This document shows positions 40,001-47,642 of a stretch of DNA of 64,000 bases, piece by piece. Positions within the stretch are counted from its first letter, which is position 1, and each line of letters opens with the position of its first letter. This DNA is from Kibdelosporangium persicum (GTDB lineage: Bacteria; Actinomycetota; Actinomycetes; Mycobacteriales; Pseudonocardiaceae): NCBI RefSeq assembly GCF_013280595.1, contig NZ_JAAATY010000032.1, positions 1-64,000 of the forward strand, written 5' to 3'. Made by a program: the position numbers and the translations under genes. The notes under the pieces were generated by a model. That model did not search any database. It was not told where the DNA came from and was given only the letters and a program-made list of their open reading frames with translations.

Positions 40001-40514
40001 GCTCCCGGCCGGTGTGCACGAGGTGACGGCTTCCGTCGGTGGCAACTACACGGGAAAAGCACCTGGGCGGGTTGAGGTCACCAACTCGCGGAACAGCCTC
40101 GTGATCGGCAACGGCTCGGTGCCGCTGAGCAAGGCGTACGGCGCCGACAACGGCACCAGGGCGGACTTCACGCTGGCGGTGACGCACGTCAACGGGCAGT
40201 CCACCGGGGCCAGCCTGGTGACGTTCACCTCGGGCGGCAAGAAGTACCAGATCCGCAGCGTCCGCGTGGACTCGTTCGGCTCGTCCCGGATGGGCACGAT
40301 CGACATGCGCGGCCGTGCCGAGCTGGTCGACGTGACCGACCACTGGCGGCCGAAGACCGTGGCCGCCGGCCTGACCCTGCGGGTGACCGGCAAGGTCAAG
40401 GAAGGCATGGCGATCACCCTGTTCGACGGCTCGAAGCTGGTGTTCTCCACCGCGTGGAACGGCGCTTCGACCGACGCGACGAAGCTGGCCAGGGGCACCC
40501 TGGTCGTGCTGTAG
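37011..40514 (+). CDS. Secreted M12-type zinc metalloprotease with Ig-like domains, paralogue 2
   Basis: 1167 residues, same architecture as the preceding gene and largely alignable along its full length. Signal peptide AALAIAGLSLALLPVFGTVAPA; catalytic VAHEIGHQFAGNHTF (zinc ligands His359, His363, His369; base Glu360) and Met-turn SIMAYAG. The same Ig-like C-terminal modules follow (YMWEQNDRGG, SPRVTAPAGATVQYSD, ATVRDNTDNTPGDV). The GTG start follows GAGGAG. Differences cluster in the linker after the prodomain (VENEEIEEVLQDALPADAG) and in the Ig modules. With a terminator just upstream and no room for a promoter, expression probably depends on read-through from paralogue 1 or on a promoter inside it. 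Confidence 0.88.
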   Translation: MRSSLPTRGRSLAALAIAGLSLALLPVFGTVAPAESENPWTKVEGNPIAARSAKQADIRTDKFAGFTLDREAMQGDLSLAPRAAAAGKEVLLPTPEGTFERFSLVDAPVMEEKLAAAHPEIKTYAGKGIDDPTATVRADLTPLGFHASVRSKRGHWYVDPYYHRDQSLYASYYGHNLRNDAGPLVENEEIEEVLQDALPADAGPIVKLRTYRLALVTDPSYANYFGAENVTAAKVTLVNRVAQIYEDETAIRLVLVNDTDKTNLNTAAEATGANGPCGAAPCFTTSQLAGCSSGLLNRNQIVLGQLIGAGSYDVGHIGLGLNGGGIAGLGVVGGSGKARGCTGLPTPVGDFFAVDYVAHEIGHQFAGNHTFNGTQGACSGGNRSAANSYEPGSGSSIMAYAGICGQDNLQPHSDPYWSQRSFTEITTFTSTPRAPINEVQNIGLRDFDGTDSFTLSYNGKQSAPIVRGTNYTAAGIKAAIEGIEGWPAGATVAVAGFGNTLFNDTGFQVTFQSGAVAAVDVPSLGFTGTGTTAVVGETVDGGPQENTGFKVEDTTNHAPVVTAAAQYTIPLRTPFSLTGTATDADGDKLTYMWEQNDRGGSLGTALVNNVKKDGPLFRQFGTAAIVSDEDTLKYYSPGQNAVNDNPTRVFPDMQQVAANNTNAEAGACPAAPAPPATVPAALVDCYSEFLPTADWVGLAGDRTLHFRLTARDYRAGGGGVGSADTALVLAPDTGPFLVTSQNTAGTTYQGGSAQDITWDVAGTNAAPVNAAEVKISLSTDGGVTFPHVLAERTANDGSESLALPDVATEKARIRIEAVGNVFFDLNAVDFTIQASPRVTAPAGATVQYSDAASFPVTANDPDSPVEGLTATAAGLPAGLSLTQAGPGSWNISGTTTAAPGDYPVSVSVTDSTGVVGKSSFPIKVTPEDAAVTYTGDSLVDGGSVLLRATVRDNTDNTPGDVLSGTLTFTAGDQTLCTASLAPLGTGPADASGNCTAQLPAGVHEVTASVGGNYTGKAPGRVEVTNSRNSLVIGNGSVPLSKAYGADNGTRADFTLAVTHVNGQSTGASLVTFTSGGKKYQIRSVRVDSFGSSRMGTIDMRGRAELVDVTDHWRPKTVAAGLTLRVTGKVKEGMAITLFDGSKLVFSTAWNGASTDATKLARGTLVVL

Positions 40515-40526
40515 TTCTTTGATGGG

Positions 40527-40556
40527 AAGGCCCCCGGTTTTGTCGCCGGGGGCCTT
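40527..40556. terminator. Bidirectional terminator
   Basis: AAGGCCCCCGG (40527-40537) and CCGGGGGCCTT (40546-40556) form an 11-bp stem with loop TTTTGTCG, followed by TCTC. It lies between the convergent protease and hydrolase genes; the hydrolase stop is three bases beyond. Confidence 0.8.
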
Positions 40557-40558
40557 TC

Positions 40559-41377
40559 TCATGCGCGCAGCGCTTTGATCACTTCCGCCGGTGCCTCCTC
40601 GGCCATGAAGTGGCCCGAGGTGACCGTGATGTGGGTGAGGTCCGGAGCCCACTTCCGCCAGAGTGCTTTGGCGTCGAAGCCGAGGACCGAGCCCCAGTCC
40701 TGCTGCATCACGGTGACGGGCATCCTGAGCTGGTTGCCCGCTCGCAGGTCCTCGGTGTCCTGCTCGATGTCCACAGTGGCCGACGCACGGTAGTCCGCGA
40801 CGATCGACGGCACGGCGTTGCGCGAAGCCTCCAGGTATGCCGCGCGGACGTCCTGGTCGAACGGGGTGCGCGACCAGATGTCGAGGAAGTAGCCGAAGAA
40901 GTCGTCCGGGGCCGCGCTGATCAGCTTCTCCGGCAGCCCGGGCGGCTGGGCCATCAGGAACAGGTGGAAGCCCACGGCCGCGGTGGCGCCGTGCATGACG
41001 TCCCACATGTCGAGGGTGGGCAGGACGTCGAGGATGGTCAGCCGGGTGATCTTGCCGGGGTGGTCGAGCCCGGCGCGGAACGCCACCAGCGCGCCCCGGT
41101 CGTGCCCGGCCAGGGCGAACTTCTCGAAGCCGAGGTGACGGGCGACCTCGACCACGTCCTGGGCCATGGTGCGCTTGTCGTAGCCGTGGTCAGGCTTGTC
41201 GCTGTCGCCGTATCCACGCAGGTCAGGGCAGATGACGGTGTGATCAGCGGCCAGATCGGCGGCCACGTGCCGCCACATCAGGTGGGTCTGCGGGAAACCG
41301 TGCAGCAGGACGATCGGGCTGCCGGAGCCCTGCACAGTGACGTTCAACTCAACGCCGTCGGCGACGGGAATCTTCAT
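40559..41377 (-). CDS. Alpha/beta hydrolase (haloacetate-dehalogenase / epoxide-hydrolase type)
   Basis: 272 residues. The oxyanion motif is HGFPQ, the nucleophile elbow is GHDRGA with Asp as nucleophile, and the catalytic His is near the C-terminus (TSGHFMAEEAP). An Asp nucleophile plus DLRGYGDSDKP places it with fluoroacetate/haloacetate dehalogenases and soluble epoxide hydrolases rather than serine esterases. The substrate is unknown. It is transcribed divergently from the SARP-type regulator (64-base shared promoter region), so the regulator may control it. Confidence 0.85.
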   Translation of the reverse strand: MKIPVADGVELNVTVQGSGSPIVLLHGFPQTHLMWRHVAADLAADHTVICPDLRGYGDSDKPDHGYDKRTMAQDVVEVARHLGFEKFALAGHDRGALVAFRAGLDHPGKITRLTILDVLPTLDMWDVMHGATAAVGFHLFLMAQPPGLPEKLISAAPDDFFGYFLDIWSRTPFDQDVRAAYLEASRNAVPSIVADYRASATVDIEQDTEDLRAGNQLRMPVTVMQQDWGSVLGFDAKALWRKWAPDLTHITVTSGHFMAEEAPAEVIKALRA

Positions 41378-41400
41378 GGGACCCAGCGTGCGGGCGGTCG

Positions 41401-41433
41401 ATCAGCGGTGAATCAGCGGCGGCTGAGTACAGT
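41401..41433 (+). promoter_or_regulatory. SARP-type direct repeats and -10 upstream of the regulator
   Basis: ATCAGCGG occurs at 41401-41408 and 41412-41419, an 11-base period, and ends exactly 8 bases before the -10 hexamer TACAGT (41428-41433). This spacing is the known arrangement of SARP operators (heptamer repeats in phase with one helical turn, 8 bases from -10). It suggests autoregulation. The -10 lies 8 bases before the ATG, so the mRNA is leaderless. Confidence 0.5.
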
Positions 41434-41441
41434 GCTGAGTG

Positions 41442-44315
41442 ATGGGTTCCTCGGTTCGGTTCGGCGTGCTCGGCCCGTTGGTGGCCTCGGCCGCCGCTGG
41501 GCCGATCGACCTCAAAGGACCCCGGCACCGGGCGGTGCTCGCGCGACTGCTCGTCGCCAGGGGCCGGGTCGTCCCGGTCGACATGCTGGTCGCCGACCTG
41601 TGGGAGGACCCGCCGGACGGGGCGGTCGGCGCGATCCAGACCTTCGTGGCGGCGTTGCGCCGAGCCCTGGAGCCCGACCGGCCACCCCGGACTCCCGCGA
41701 AGCTGCTCGTGACGTCCGGCCCTGGCTATGCACTGCGCGCGGACTCGGTGGACGCCTGGGACTTCGAGGCCGCGCTCGGCGGCTCCTTGTCCGATTTGGA
41801 CTCCGCGCTCGCGTTGTGGCGGGGCCCTGCTTACGCCGAGTTCGCGGACCAGGCGTGGGCGCGGGCCGAGATCTCCCGGCTGGACGAGCTCCGGCTGCTG
41901 GCTGTGGAGCGGCGTGCCGAGGCGCTGCTGGGGCTGGGCCGTGCCGCTGAGGCCGTGCCCGATCTTCAGGCGCATGTGGACGGACATCCGTGGCGGGAGG
42001 ACGCCTGGAGGTTGCTCGCCCTGGCTCAGTACCGCGCGGGACGCCAGGGTGACGCGCTGGATTCGTTGGACCGGGCCCGCCGGGTGCTGTCCGAGGAGTT
42101 GGGTGTGGACCCGGGGCCGGCGTTGCGCCAGCTCCAGGCCGATGTCCTGGCGCAGGTTGTTCCCGTCCGTCAGGGGCCGGTGCTGGTCGGCCGGGACGAG
42201 GAGATGGCGCACCTGTTGGACACCGCCTCGGCGGTTGTCCGATCCGGGCACCTCAAGCTGGCGTTGATCAGCGGGGAAGCGGGGGCGGGGAAGACCGCTT
42301 TGGCGTCCGCGCTGCGTGCTCGGCTGGAATCGGACGGGTGGAACGTCCGGTGGGGCGGCAACCTGGAGGACCTGCCGTCCGGCTGGGCTGACATCGTCGA
42401 TCCCGCCGTGGCGCGTTTCCAGCGGTATCAGGCTTTCCGGTCGCACCTGGCCGCGCGAGGGCGGTTGCTTGTCGTGCTTGACGACGTGCACTGGGCCGAT
42501 GAGGAAACGTTGACGCTGCTGGCTTCTGTGGTCACCGACCCAGTGGACGCACCCGTGCTGGTCGTGGCGACCTTCCGGACGACCGAGGCGCCGACCTCCT
42601 TCCTGGGCCGGGTCGCGCGGTCCGAGCCGACGCGGATTTACCTTGGCGGACTTGCCGTGTCCGATGTCCCGGCCGTCGTGCACGCCGCGGTCGGACTGGA
42701 CGTGGATGCGTCGACCGCCGAAGTGATCCATCGGCGCAGTAACGGAAATCCGTTCTTCGTCCGTGAACTCGCGCGGCTGCTCGCCGCTGACGGTGACTTG
42801 TCCAGCGTGCCTGCGGGGGTGCGGGATGTTGTGCGGTATCGGTTGTCCCAGCTGCCTTCCGATGTCCAGGCGGTTCTCCGGACGGCCTCCGTGGTCGGCA
42901 ACTCGTTCCCACTCGACGTGGCCGGCTCGTTGGACGCTGCTGAAGTCGCTGTGCGGCAAGGTTTTCTCACCGAGGTCGCGGCTGGTCAGTTCGAGTTCTC
43001 GCACGCCTTGGTCCGTGACTCGCTGTACGAGGACCTCTCGCAGTCACGCCGGGCACAACTGCATCTTGAGGTCGGACAGATCATCGAACGCGTGCGGCCG
43101 GACGACGTCGCTGCCTTGGCACACCACTTCGCGATGGCGTCAGACTCGCGGGCCGGTCGTTATGCGCGTGCCGCGGCTGCGGAGGCGGAGGTACGGTTCG
43201 CTTTCGGTGAGGCCGCACGGCTTTGGCGCGTTGCTCTGGCCGGCGCGACTGATGTCCGTGAACAGCTTGAGCTGACCATGGGCCTGGTCCGGGCGTTGTC
43301 GTTCAGCGGTTCACTCGGCGAGGCCCGGGCACTCCGGAGTTCCGCGCTCGACCTGCTCGCCTCCATCGACGACCCCGAGTTGACCGCGCGCGTGATCGCT
43401 TCCTTCGACGTGCCCGCGATCTGGCCCTCGCACGACGATCCAGCCCTGGCGGCCAGGGTGGTCGCGGTCACCGAACGTGTCCTGCCTTCGGTGTCCGCGG
43501 CTTCGCGAAGCCGGTTGCTGGCCACGATCGCCATGGAACTGCGCAGCTCAGGCGGGCCGCGTGCGGTCGAGGCCGCCGTGGAAGCCGAGTCCCTCGCGCG
43601 GTCGTTCGACGACCCTTCGATGCTCGCTTTCGCTTTGAACGCCCGGTTCATGCAGTCGTTCTCCCGTGCTGGGCTCGCTCCGGAACGCGTGCGCATCGGG
43701 TCCGAGCTGGTTTCGTTGGCGTCGAGGCATTCCCTGGTGACCTTCGAGGTGCTCGGGCACCTGATCCTGATGCAGGCCCACTCCGCGCTCGCCGAGTTCT
43801 CCGTCGCCGACGCGCATGCCGCCGCGGTGTCGCGGCTCGGTGCCGACTACCAGTTGCCGCTGGTGAGCGTGTTCACGCAGTGGTACAAGGCGCTTCGTGC
43901 CTCGGTGGCGGGCGAGGACGCTTCAGGCCTGTACCGCGACGCCGCCGCTTCGCTGGCCGCGGCCGAGATGCCCGGATTCGACGACGGAATGCTGTCTTTC
44001 GCGCTGTTCTGCCACGAGGTCCGCAACGGGCTTCCGGTCGATCTGACCAGGGATTTCGGCGGTTTCGAACCGTGGTGCAGGCCCGGCAGGACGATTCCGG
44101 AGTCACCAAGGGACCTGCTTTTCGAGGCCCGGACGTGCCTGCACGCGATGGCCGCGATCGAGGCGGGGGACCGTGCCACGATGGAACGGCTCCACGAGGT
44201 GCTGCGTCCCGCGGCAGGGGAGCTGGCCGGGGCGGGCAGCGGGTTGCTCACGCTCCGGCCGGTCGCCTTCTACCTGGACGAACTGGCACGTGCGCTGGGG
44301 CGGACTACACCGTGA
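41442..44315 (+). CDS. Large SARP/BTAD-AAA transcriptional activator (AfsR/DnrI-like with ATPase module)
   Basis: 957 residues. N-terminal OmpR-type winged helix (about 5-95: VRFGVLGPLVAS..HRAVLARLLV, VDMLVADLWEDPP, LLVTSGPGYAL) and bacterial transcriptional activation domain (100-245: WRGPAYAEFADQAWARAEISRLDELRL..LGVDPGPALRQLQ) define the SARP class. An ATPase module follows, with Walker A SGEAGAGKTAL near residue 280 and Walker B LLVVLDDVHWAD. The last 400 residues are helical/TPR-like, a layout shared with large LuxR/SARP regulators. The ATG at 41442 is preferred to the GTG at 41439 because it fits a leaderless start. Its 3' end overlaps convergent pqqB by 11 bases. It may regulate the PQQ cluster, which is context only. 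Confidence 0.87.
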   Translation: MGSSVRFGVLGPLVASAAAGPIDLKGPRHRAVLARLLVARGRVVPVDMLVADLWEDPPDGAVGAIQTFVAALRRALEPDRPPRTPAKLLVTSGPGYALRADSVDAWDFEAALGGSLSDLDSALALWRGPAYAEFADQAWARAEISRLDELRLLAVERRAEALLGLGRAAEAVPDLQAHVDGHPWREDAWRLLALAQYRAGRQGDALDSLDRARRVLSEELGVDPGPALRQLQADVLAQVVPVRQGPVLVGRDEEMAHLLDTASAVVRSGHLKLALISGEAGAGKTALASALRARLESDGWNVRWGGNLEDLPSGWADIVDPAVARFQRYQAFRSHLAARGRLLVVLDDVHWADEETLTLLASVVTDPVDAPVLVVATFRTTEAPTSFLGRVARSEPTRIYLGGLAVSDVPAVVHAAVGLDVDASTAEVIHRRSNGNPFFVRELARLLAADGDLSSVPAGVRDVVRYRLSQLPSDVQAVLRTASVVGNSFPLDVAGSLDAAEVAVRQGFLTEVAAGQFEFSHALVRDSLYEDLSQSRRAQLHLEVGQIIERVRPDDVAALAHHFAMASDSRAGRYARAAAAEAEVRFAFGEAARLWRVALAGATDVREQLELTMGLVRALSFSGSLGEARALRSSALDLLASIDDPELTARVIASFDVPAIWPSHDDPALAARVVAVTERVLPSVSAASRSRLLATIAMELRSSGGPRAVEAAVEAESLARSFDDPSMLAFALNARFMQSFSRAGLAPERVRIGSELVSLASRHSLVTFEVLGHLILMQAHSALAEFSVADAHAAAVSRLGADYQLPLVSVFTQWYKALRASVAGEDASGLYRDAAASLAAAEMPGFDDGMLSFALFCHEVRNGLPVDLTRDFGGFEPWCRPGRTIPESPRDLLFEARTCLHAMAAIEAGDRATMERLHEVLRPAAGELAGAGSGLLTLRPVAFYLDELARALGRTTP

Positions 44316-45180
44316 TGAGGGTGCCGTCGAGCGGCGCCTCCGCGCCAGCCGCCAGCACCTCTTCGTACTCCCGGGAAGCCGGGTCGAGGATCGGGTTCGT
44401 GTTGTTGAGGTGCGTGTAGATCCACCGTTTCCCCGGATGACGCGCGATCCGCGCGAGGCTGCCGTCCGGGCCCGCTATCGGGATGTGGCCCATCGCGCGT
44501 TGCGCACCGGACCCCACGCCTTTGTTGGTAGCGCCGGACATCTCGTCGGGTGAGTAGAACGTGCCATCGAGAATCACGCACGTGGCGTCCTCGATCAGCT
44601 CGTCGAAGCCGTCCGGCCACGTCTTCAAGCACGGCGCGTAGACCACACTGCCGCCGGACGGGTCGGTGATCTTGTACGCGACCACCCATGGACCGTCCGC
44701 TGTGGACCGGACATATTTGGGTTTCTTGCCGCTGACCGGGAAAACCGTCACCGACAGCCCGTCGATCGGGAAAGTTTCCGGAATCGGACGCCAATCCCAG
44801 GAACCGTAGCGGGAAACGATGCCCTGGAGCGGAAAATCCGTGCCCAGGGCGTGCAGGACGGCGGGCGGTGCCCAGACCTGTAACCCCGCGCCTTCGCGCA
44901 GCATGGCCAAGCCGAGGGTGTGGTCGAGTTCCGCGTCGGTCAGCAAGGCTCCGCGCACAGGGGTGTCGCGCGGGCCCGGACCCGCGGCCAACGCCGGTGC
45001 CGACAGGATCTGCGTGCGGATGTCCGGCGAAGCGTTGATCAGGTACCAACCGGCACCGTCCGCGCTGATCGCGACGCAGTCCTGGGTCCGGGCGGGCAGG
45101 CCCGCCGTGCACATCCGGCAGGCGCAGTTCCACTGCGGGAACCCGCCGCCCGCGGCCGTACCCAGCAGCAGGACCTGCAC
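44305..45180 (-). CDS. pqqB: PQQ biosynthesis protein PqqB
   Basis: 291-residue metallo-beta-lactamase-fold protein needed for pyrroloquinoline quinone synthesis; PqqB has been described as an iron hydroxylase of the tyrosine/glutamate precursor. It has the signature start VLLLGTAAGGGFPQWNC with C-x-C-x2-C (CACRMC), TDAELDHTLGLAMLREG, VILDGTFYSPDEM, and the C-terminal HLNNTNPIL with NTNP conserved. The gene is last in the pqqACDEB order, one base after pqqE. Confidence 0.96.
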   Translation of the reverse strand: MQVLLLGTAAGGGFPQWNCACRMCTAGLPARTQDCVAISADGAGWYLINASPDIRTQILSAPALAAGPGPRDTPVRGALLTDAELDHTLGLAMLREGAGLQVWAPPAVLHALGTDFPLQGIVSRYGSWDWRPIPETFPIDGLSVTVFPVSGKKPKYVRSTADGPWVVAYKITDPSGGSVVYAPCLKTWPDGFDELIEDATCVILDGTFYSPDEMSGATNKGVGSGAQRAMGHIPIAGPDGSLARIARHPGKRWIYTHLNNTNPILDPASREYEEVLAAGAEAPLDGTLITV

Positions 45181-45181
45181 G

Positions 45182-46291
45182 CTAGACCACCTTGATCGTG
45201 TTCTGCCGCATCACGAGCTCCGGCGGCTCGGACGGGGTGCTGGCCAGGATCGTGTCGATCAGCCCTCTGTCCGGGGACAGCGAACAGACCGGGTCCGTCG
45301 CGCCCGCGTCGCCGGTCAGCAGGAACGCCTGGCAACGGCAGCCACCGAAGTCGATGCCCTTGCGCGAGCAGCCGCGGCACGGGTCGGGCAGCCAGTCCTC
45401 GCCGCGATAGGCGTTGAACGCCGCCGAGCGATACCAGATGTCCGCCAGGTTCCTCGACCGGACGTTGTCCAGCGTCAACGTGGTGATCGACGAGGCCGCC
45501 GGGCACGGCAGCACGTCGCCGTTCGGCGCCACCGTCAACTGCCGGGAACCCCAGCCGTACATACAGGGTTTGGGGTACGGCGAGTAGTAGTCCGCGACCA
45601 CGTAGACGATCTGCATCGTGTCCCGCAGACGCTCGGTCGCGGCGCGCACGATCGGTTCGGCCTCGGCCAGTTGCTCGGCCGTGGGCATCAGCGCCGAGCG
45701 GTTGCGCAGGCCCCAGCCGTAGTACTGGGTGTTCGCCAGTTCCAGGCGATCGGCGCCCATCCGCTCGGCCAGCGCGATCAAGTCCGCGACCTGATGGTGG
45801 TTCGCGCGGTGCAGCACCACGTTCACGGTCAGCGGTATGTCGAGTTCCTTGACCGCTTGGGCGGCTTTGAGCTTGTGCGCATGGGCTTTGACGCCCGCGA
45901 TCCGGTTCGCCGTCTCGGCGTCGGCGCCCTGGACGGACAGCTGCACGTGGGCGAGACCGCGATCGACCAGGTCCGTCAGGCGTTCCTCGGTCAGGCCGAG
46001 ACCGCTGGTCACCAGGTTGACGTAACATCCGAGGTCTGCCGCTCTGCTCACGAGCACCGGCAAGTCGTGGCGGGCCAACGGTTCCCCGCCGGACAGGTGG
46101 ACCTGTAGCACGCCCAGTTCCCGCGCCTGGCCGACGACGTCGAGCCATTCGTCCGTCGACAGTTCGTTCTCCCTGGTCACGAGCTCGATCGGGTTGGAGC
46201 AGTACGGGCAGTGCAGCGGGCACCGATGGGTCAGCTCGGCGAGCATGCCCAGTGGCGGCTGTGCTGTCGGCTGGTGGGCGGTCACTTCCAT
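45182..46291 (-). CDS. pqqE: PqqA peptide cyclase, radical SAM/SPASM enzyme PqqE
   Basis: Forms the Glu-Tyr carbon-carbon crosslink in PqqA. The radical-SAM cluster ligands are Cys24, Cys28 and Cys31 (C-x3-C-x2-C in THRCPLHCPYC). SGGEPLARHDL and the SPASM region with CMYGWGSRQ, VLPCPAAS, DPCRGCSRKGIDFGGCRC and a final DPVC supply ligands for auxiliary clusters. Length 369, typical. Its start overlaps the pqqD stop, as expected for proteins that act as a complex. Confidence 0.97.
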   Translation of the reverse strand: MEVTAHQPTAQPPLGMLAELTHRCPLHCPYCSNPIELVTRENELSTDEWLDVVGQARELGVLQVHLSGGEPLARHDLPVLVSRAADLGCYVNLVTSGLGLTEERLTDLVDRGLAHVQLSVQGADAETANRIAGVKAHAHKLKAAQAVKELDIPLTVNVVLHRANHHQVADLIALAERMGADRLELANTQYYGWGLRNRSALMPTAEQLAEAEPIVRAATERLRDTMQIVYVVADYYSPYPKPCMYGWGSRQLTVAPNGDVLPCPAASSITTLTLDNVRSRNLADIWYRSAAFNAYRGEDWLPDPCRGCSRKGIDFGGCRCQAFLLTGDAGATDPVCSLSPDRGLIDTILASTPSEPPELVMRQNTIKVV

Positions 46292-46554
46292 TCGACAACC
46301 CGCCGTTCTTCCAGCCGGGTCAGCACGTTCCGGACGTCTTCGACGCGGACGCCCTCGTACCTGCGGCCGAGCTCAGCGGCGATCTCGGCGACGGTGGCAA
46401 CGCCGTCGCACAGTTCGAGCACCGCCGCGGCGGTCTTGTTGGGCACCAGAACGCCTTCGGGGAACAGCAGGACGTGCGTCTCGCGCGTCTTGTCGTACGT
46501 CAGCCGAACGCCACGGCGCAACCGTGGCGCGGAGTCCAGGCCGATCATGGACAT
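46282..46554 (-). CDS. pqqD: PqqA-binding chaperone PqqD
   Basis: 90-residue winged-helix RiPP recognition element that binds PqqA and delivers it to PqqE. Recognisable features are the PRLRRGVRLTYD..HVLLFPEGVL strand region, LNKTAAAVLELCDG-like (PNKTAAAVLELCDG) and the C-terminal DVRNVLTRLEERRVVEW. The ATG at 46554 has AAGGAG seven bases upstream; it lies four bases after the pqqC stop and overlaps pqqE by 10 bases. Confidence 0.95.
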   Translation of the reverse strand: MSMIGLDSAPRLRRGVRLTYDKTRETHVLLFPEGVLVPNKTAAAVLELCDGVATVAEIAAELGRRYEGVRVEDVRNVLTRLEERRVVEWK

Positions 46555-46558
46555 CGGC

Positions 46559-47260
46559 TCACTCCTTCCTCGCCGCGCGCTCGACCGCGTCCAACATGGA
46601 CCACAGCACGTCACACTTGAACGACAGAGCGGCGATGGCCTTCTCCTGCTCGGCACGGGTCCGGCAGTACTCGACCACGATGTCCGCTGTGGCCTGTCCC
46701 TCGCCGGACACCGCGTCGATCCGGTTGGTGAAGTACGCCAGGTCCTCACGGCGGATCCACGGGTAGTTCGCCAACATGTCGGCGACACGCTGGCGCATCA
46801 GGTGCCCGGAGAACATCTCGGTCAGGCCGGACGCGATCGCCTCGACCCACGGCTTGGTGCGTGCGAAGGTCACGTAAGCGTCGACGGCGAACCGCACGCC
46901 GGGCGCGACATGCCGCTCGTCGAGGACTTCTTCCCTGGTCAGGCCGACCGCTTCGCAGAGCCGCAGCCACCTCTCGCGTCCGCCTTCGCCCTCGGCCGCA
47001 CCGTCGTGGTAGACGATCCTGGTCAGCCAGTCACGACGGATTCGTGGCACGGGACAGTTGCTGATGATCGCCGCGTCCTTCTGCGGCAGCATGCTCTGGT
47101 AGTACCAGCGGTTGGCCGCCCACGTGCGAAGCTCGAACTCCGACAGGCTGCCGTCGTGCAGTCTGCGGTGGAAGGGATGGGTTCCCCAGTAGCGGTGCGA
47201 CAGGCCGCGTAAGGCCTCGACGAAGTCGCCGGCGGACAGCGGTGAGTCCGGAGTGGACAT
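46559..47260 (-). CDS. pqqC: Pyrroloquinoline-quinone synthase PqqC
   Basis: Cofactor-free oxidase carrying out the final ring closure and oxidation to PQQ. A 233-residue all-helical TENA/THI-4-like protein with YWGTHPFHRRLHDGSLSE, ANRWYYQSMLPQKDAAIISN, RFAVDAYVTFA and FTNRIDAVSGEGQATADIV, all conserved in the family. GGAGGAAA precedes the ATG. Upstream is a stem-loop that separates it from pqqA. Confidence 0.97.
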   Translation of the reverse strand: MSTPDSPLSAGDFVEALRGLSHRYWGTHPFHRRLHDGSLSEFELRTWAANRWYYQSMLPQKDAAIISNCPVPRIRRDWLTRIVYHDGAAEGEGGRERWLRLCEAVGLTREEVLDERHVAPGVRFAVDAYVTFARTKPWVEAIASGLTEMFSGHLMRQRVADMLANYPWIRREDLAYFTNRIDAVSGEGQATADIVVEYCRTRAEQEKAIAALSFKCDVLWSMLDAVERAARKE

Positions 47261-47288
47261 TGCGTTTCCTCCATGCGCGGGGGTGGAG

Positions 47289-47321
47289 GGGCGAGGGCCG
47301 CGGTAGGGCCGGCCCTCGCCC
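47289..47321 (-). terminator. Stem-loop between pqqA and pqqC (possible attenuator)
   Basis: GGGCGAGGGCC (47289-47299) and GGCCCTCGCCC (47311-47321) form a perfect 11-bp stem with an 11-base loop and no T-tract. It follows the pqqA stop by 9 bases on the minus strand. A partial terminator or mRNA-stabilising hairpin here would raise the peptide substrate pqqA above the enzymes, as in other RiPP operons (inference). Confidence 0.6.
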
Positions 47322-47330
47322 GTGGACCGG

Positions 47331-47429
47331 TCAGTCCATCCGTGCCGCGTAGGCCGTGATCTCCATCGGCGTTTCGTACTCGACGAAGTCCGGCGTGGTC
47401 CAGACCTCGCGCTCGGTGTTCTCGATCAT
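47331..47429 (-). CDS. pqqA: PQQ precursor peptide PqqA, 32 aa
   Basis: Ribosomal precursor from which PQQ is cut. The minus-strand frame from ATG 47429 encodes 32 residues ending ..VEYETPMEITAYAARMD. The crosslinked pair is Glu23 and Tyr27 in E-I-T-A-Y, the strictly conserved E-x3-Y. GAGGAG lies eight bases upstream of the ATG. The gene is first in the pqqACDEB order, 70 bases before pqqC. It is easily missed because of its size. No promoter with a good match to consensus was recognised upstream. Confidence 0.95.
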   Translation of the reverse strand: MIENTEREVWTTPDFVEYETPMEITAYAARMD

Positions 47430-47642
47430 CTGTGCACTCCTCGATTCCTCGGACGGTCCGGCATGGATCGTCACCAAAGGTTTGCGTCGTGCATCACGAG
47501 CGTAGGAGCTGAACGGCCGACAAGGCTAGGCCTCCCAGCGTTTCCGCACGGCGATCCCTGTCAATGGAGTACCGGCCCGCGATCCTGTCACCGAGTGTGA
47601 CGCCAGTGATCGGATGTTTCCGGGCCGGGTCGGCCCGGTCGA

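Noticed and set aside
33402-40514. The two metalloproteases as the missing PqqA-processing peptidase
   Set aside because: They are secreted metzincins with signal peptides, unlike the cytoplasmic M16-type PqqF/G, so they could not act on PqqA inside the cell.
33417-41006. Very long antisense frames over the protease genes
   Set aside because: Typical shadows of high-GC coding sequence; Arg/Asp/Val-rich composition, no domains and no start signals.
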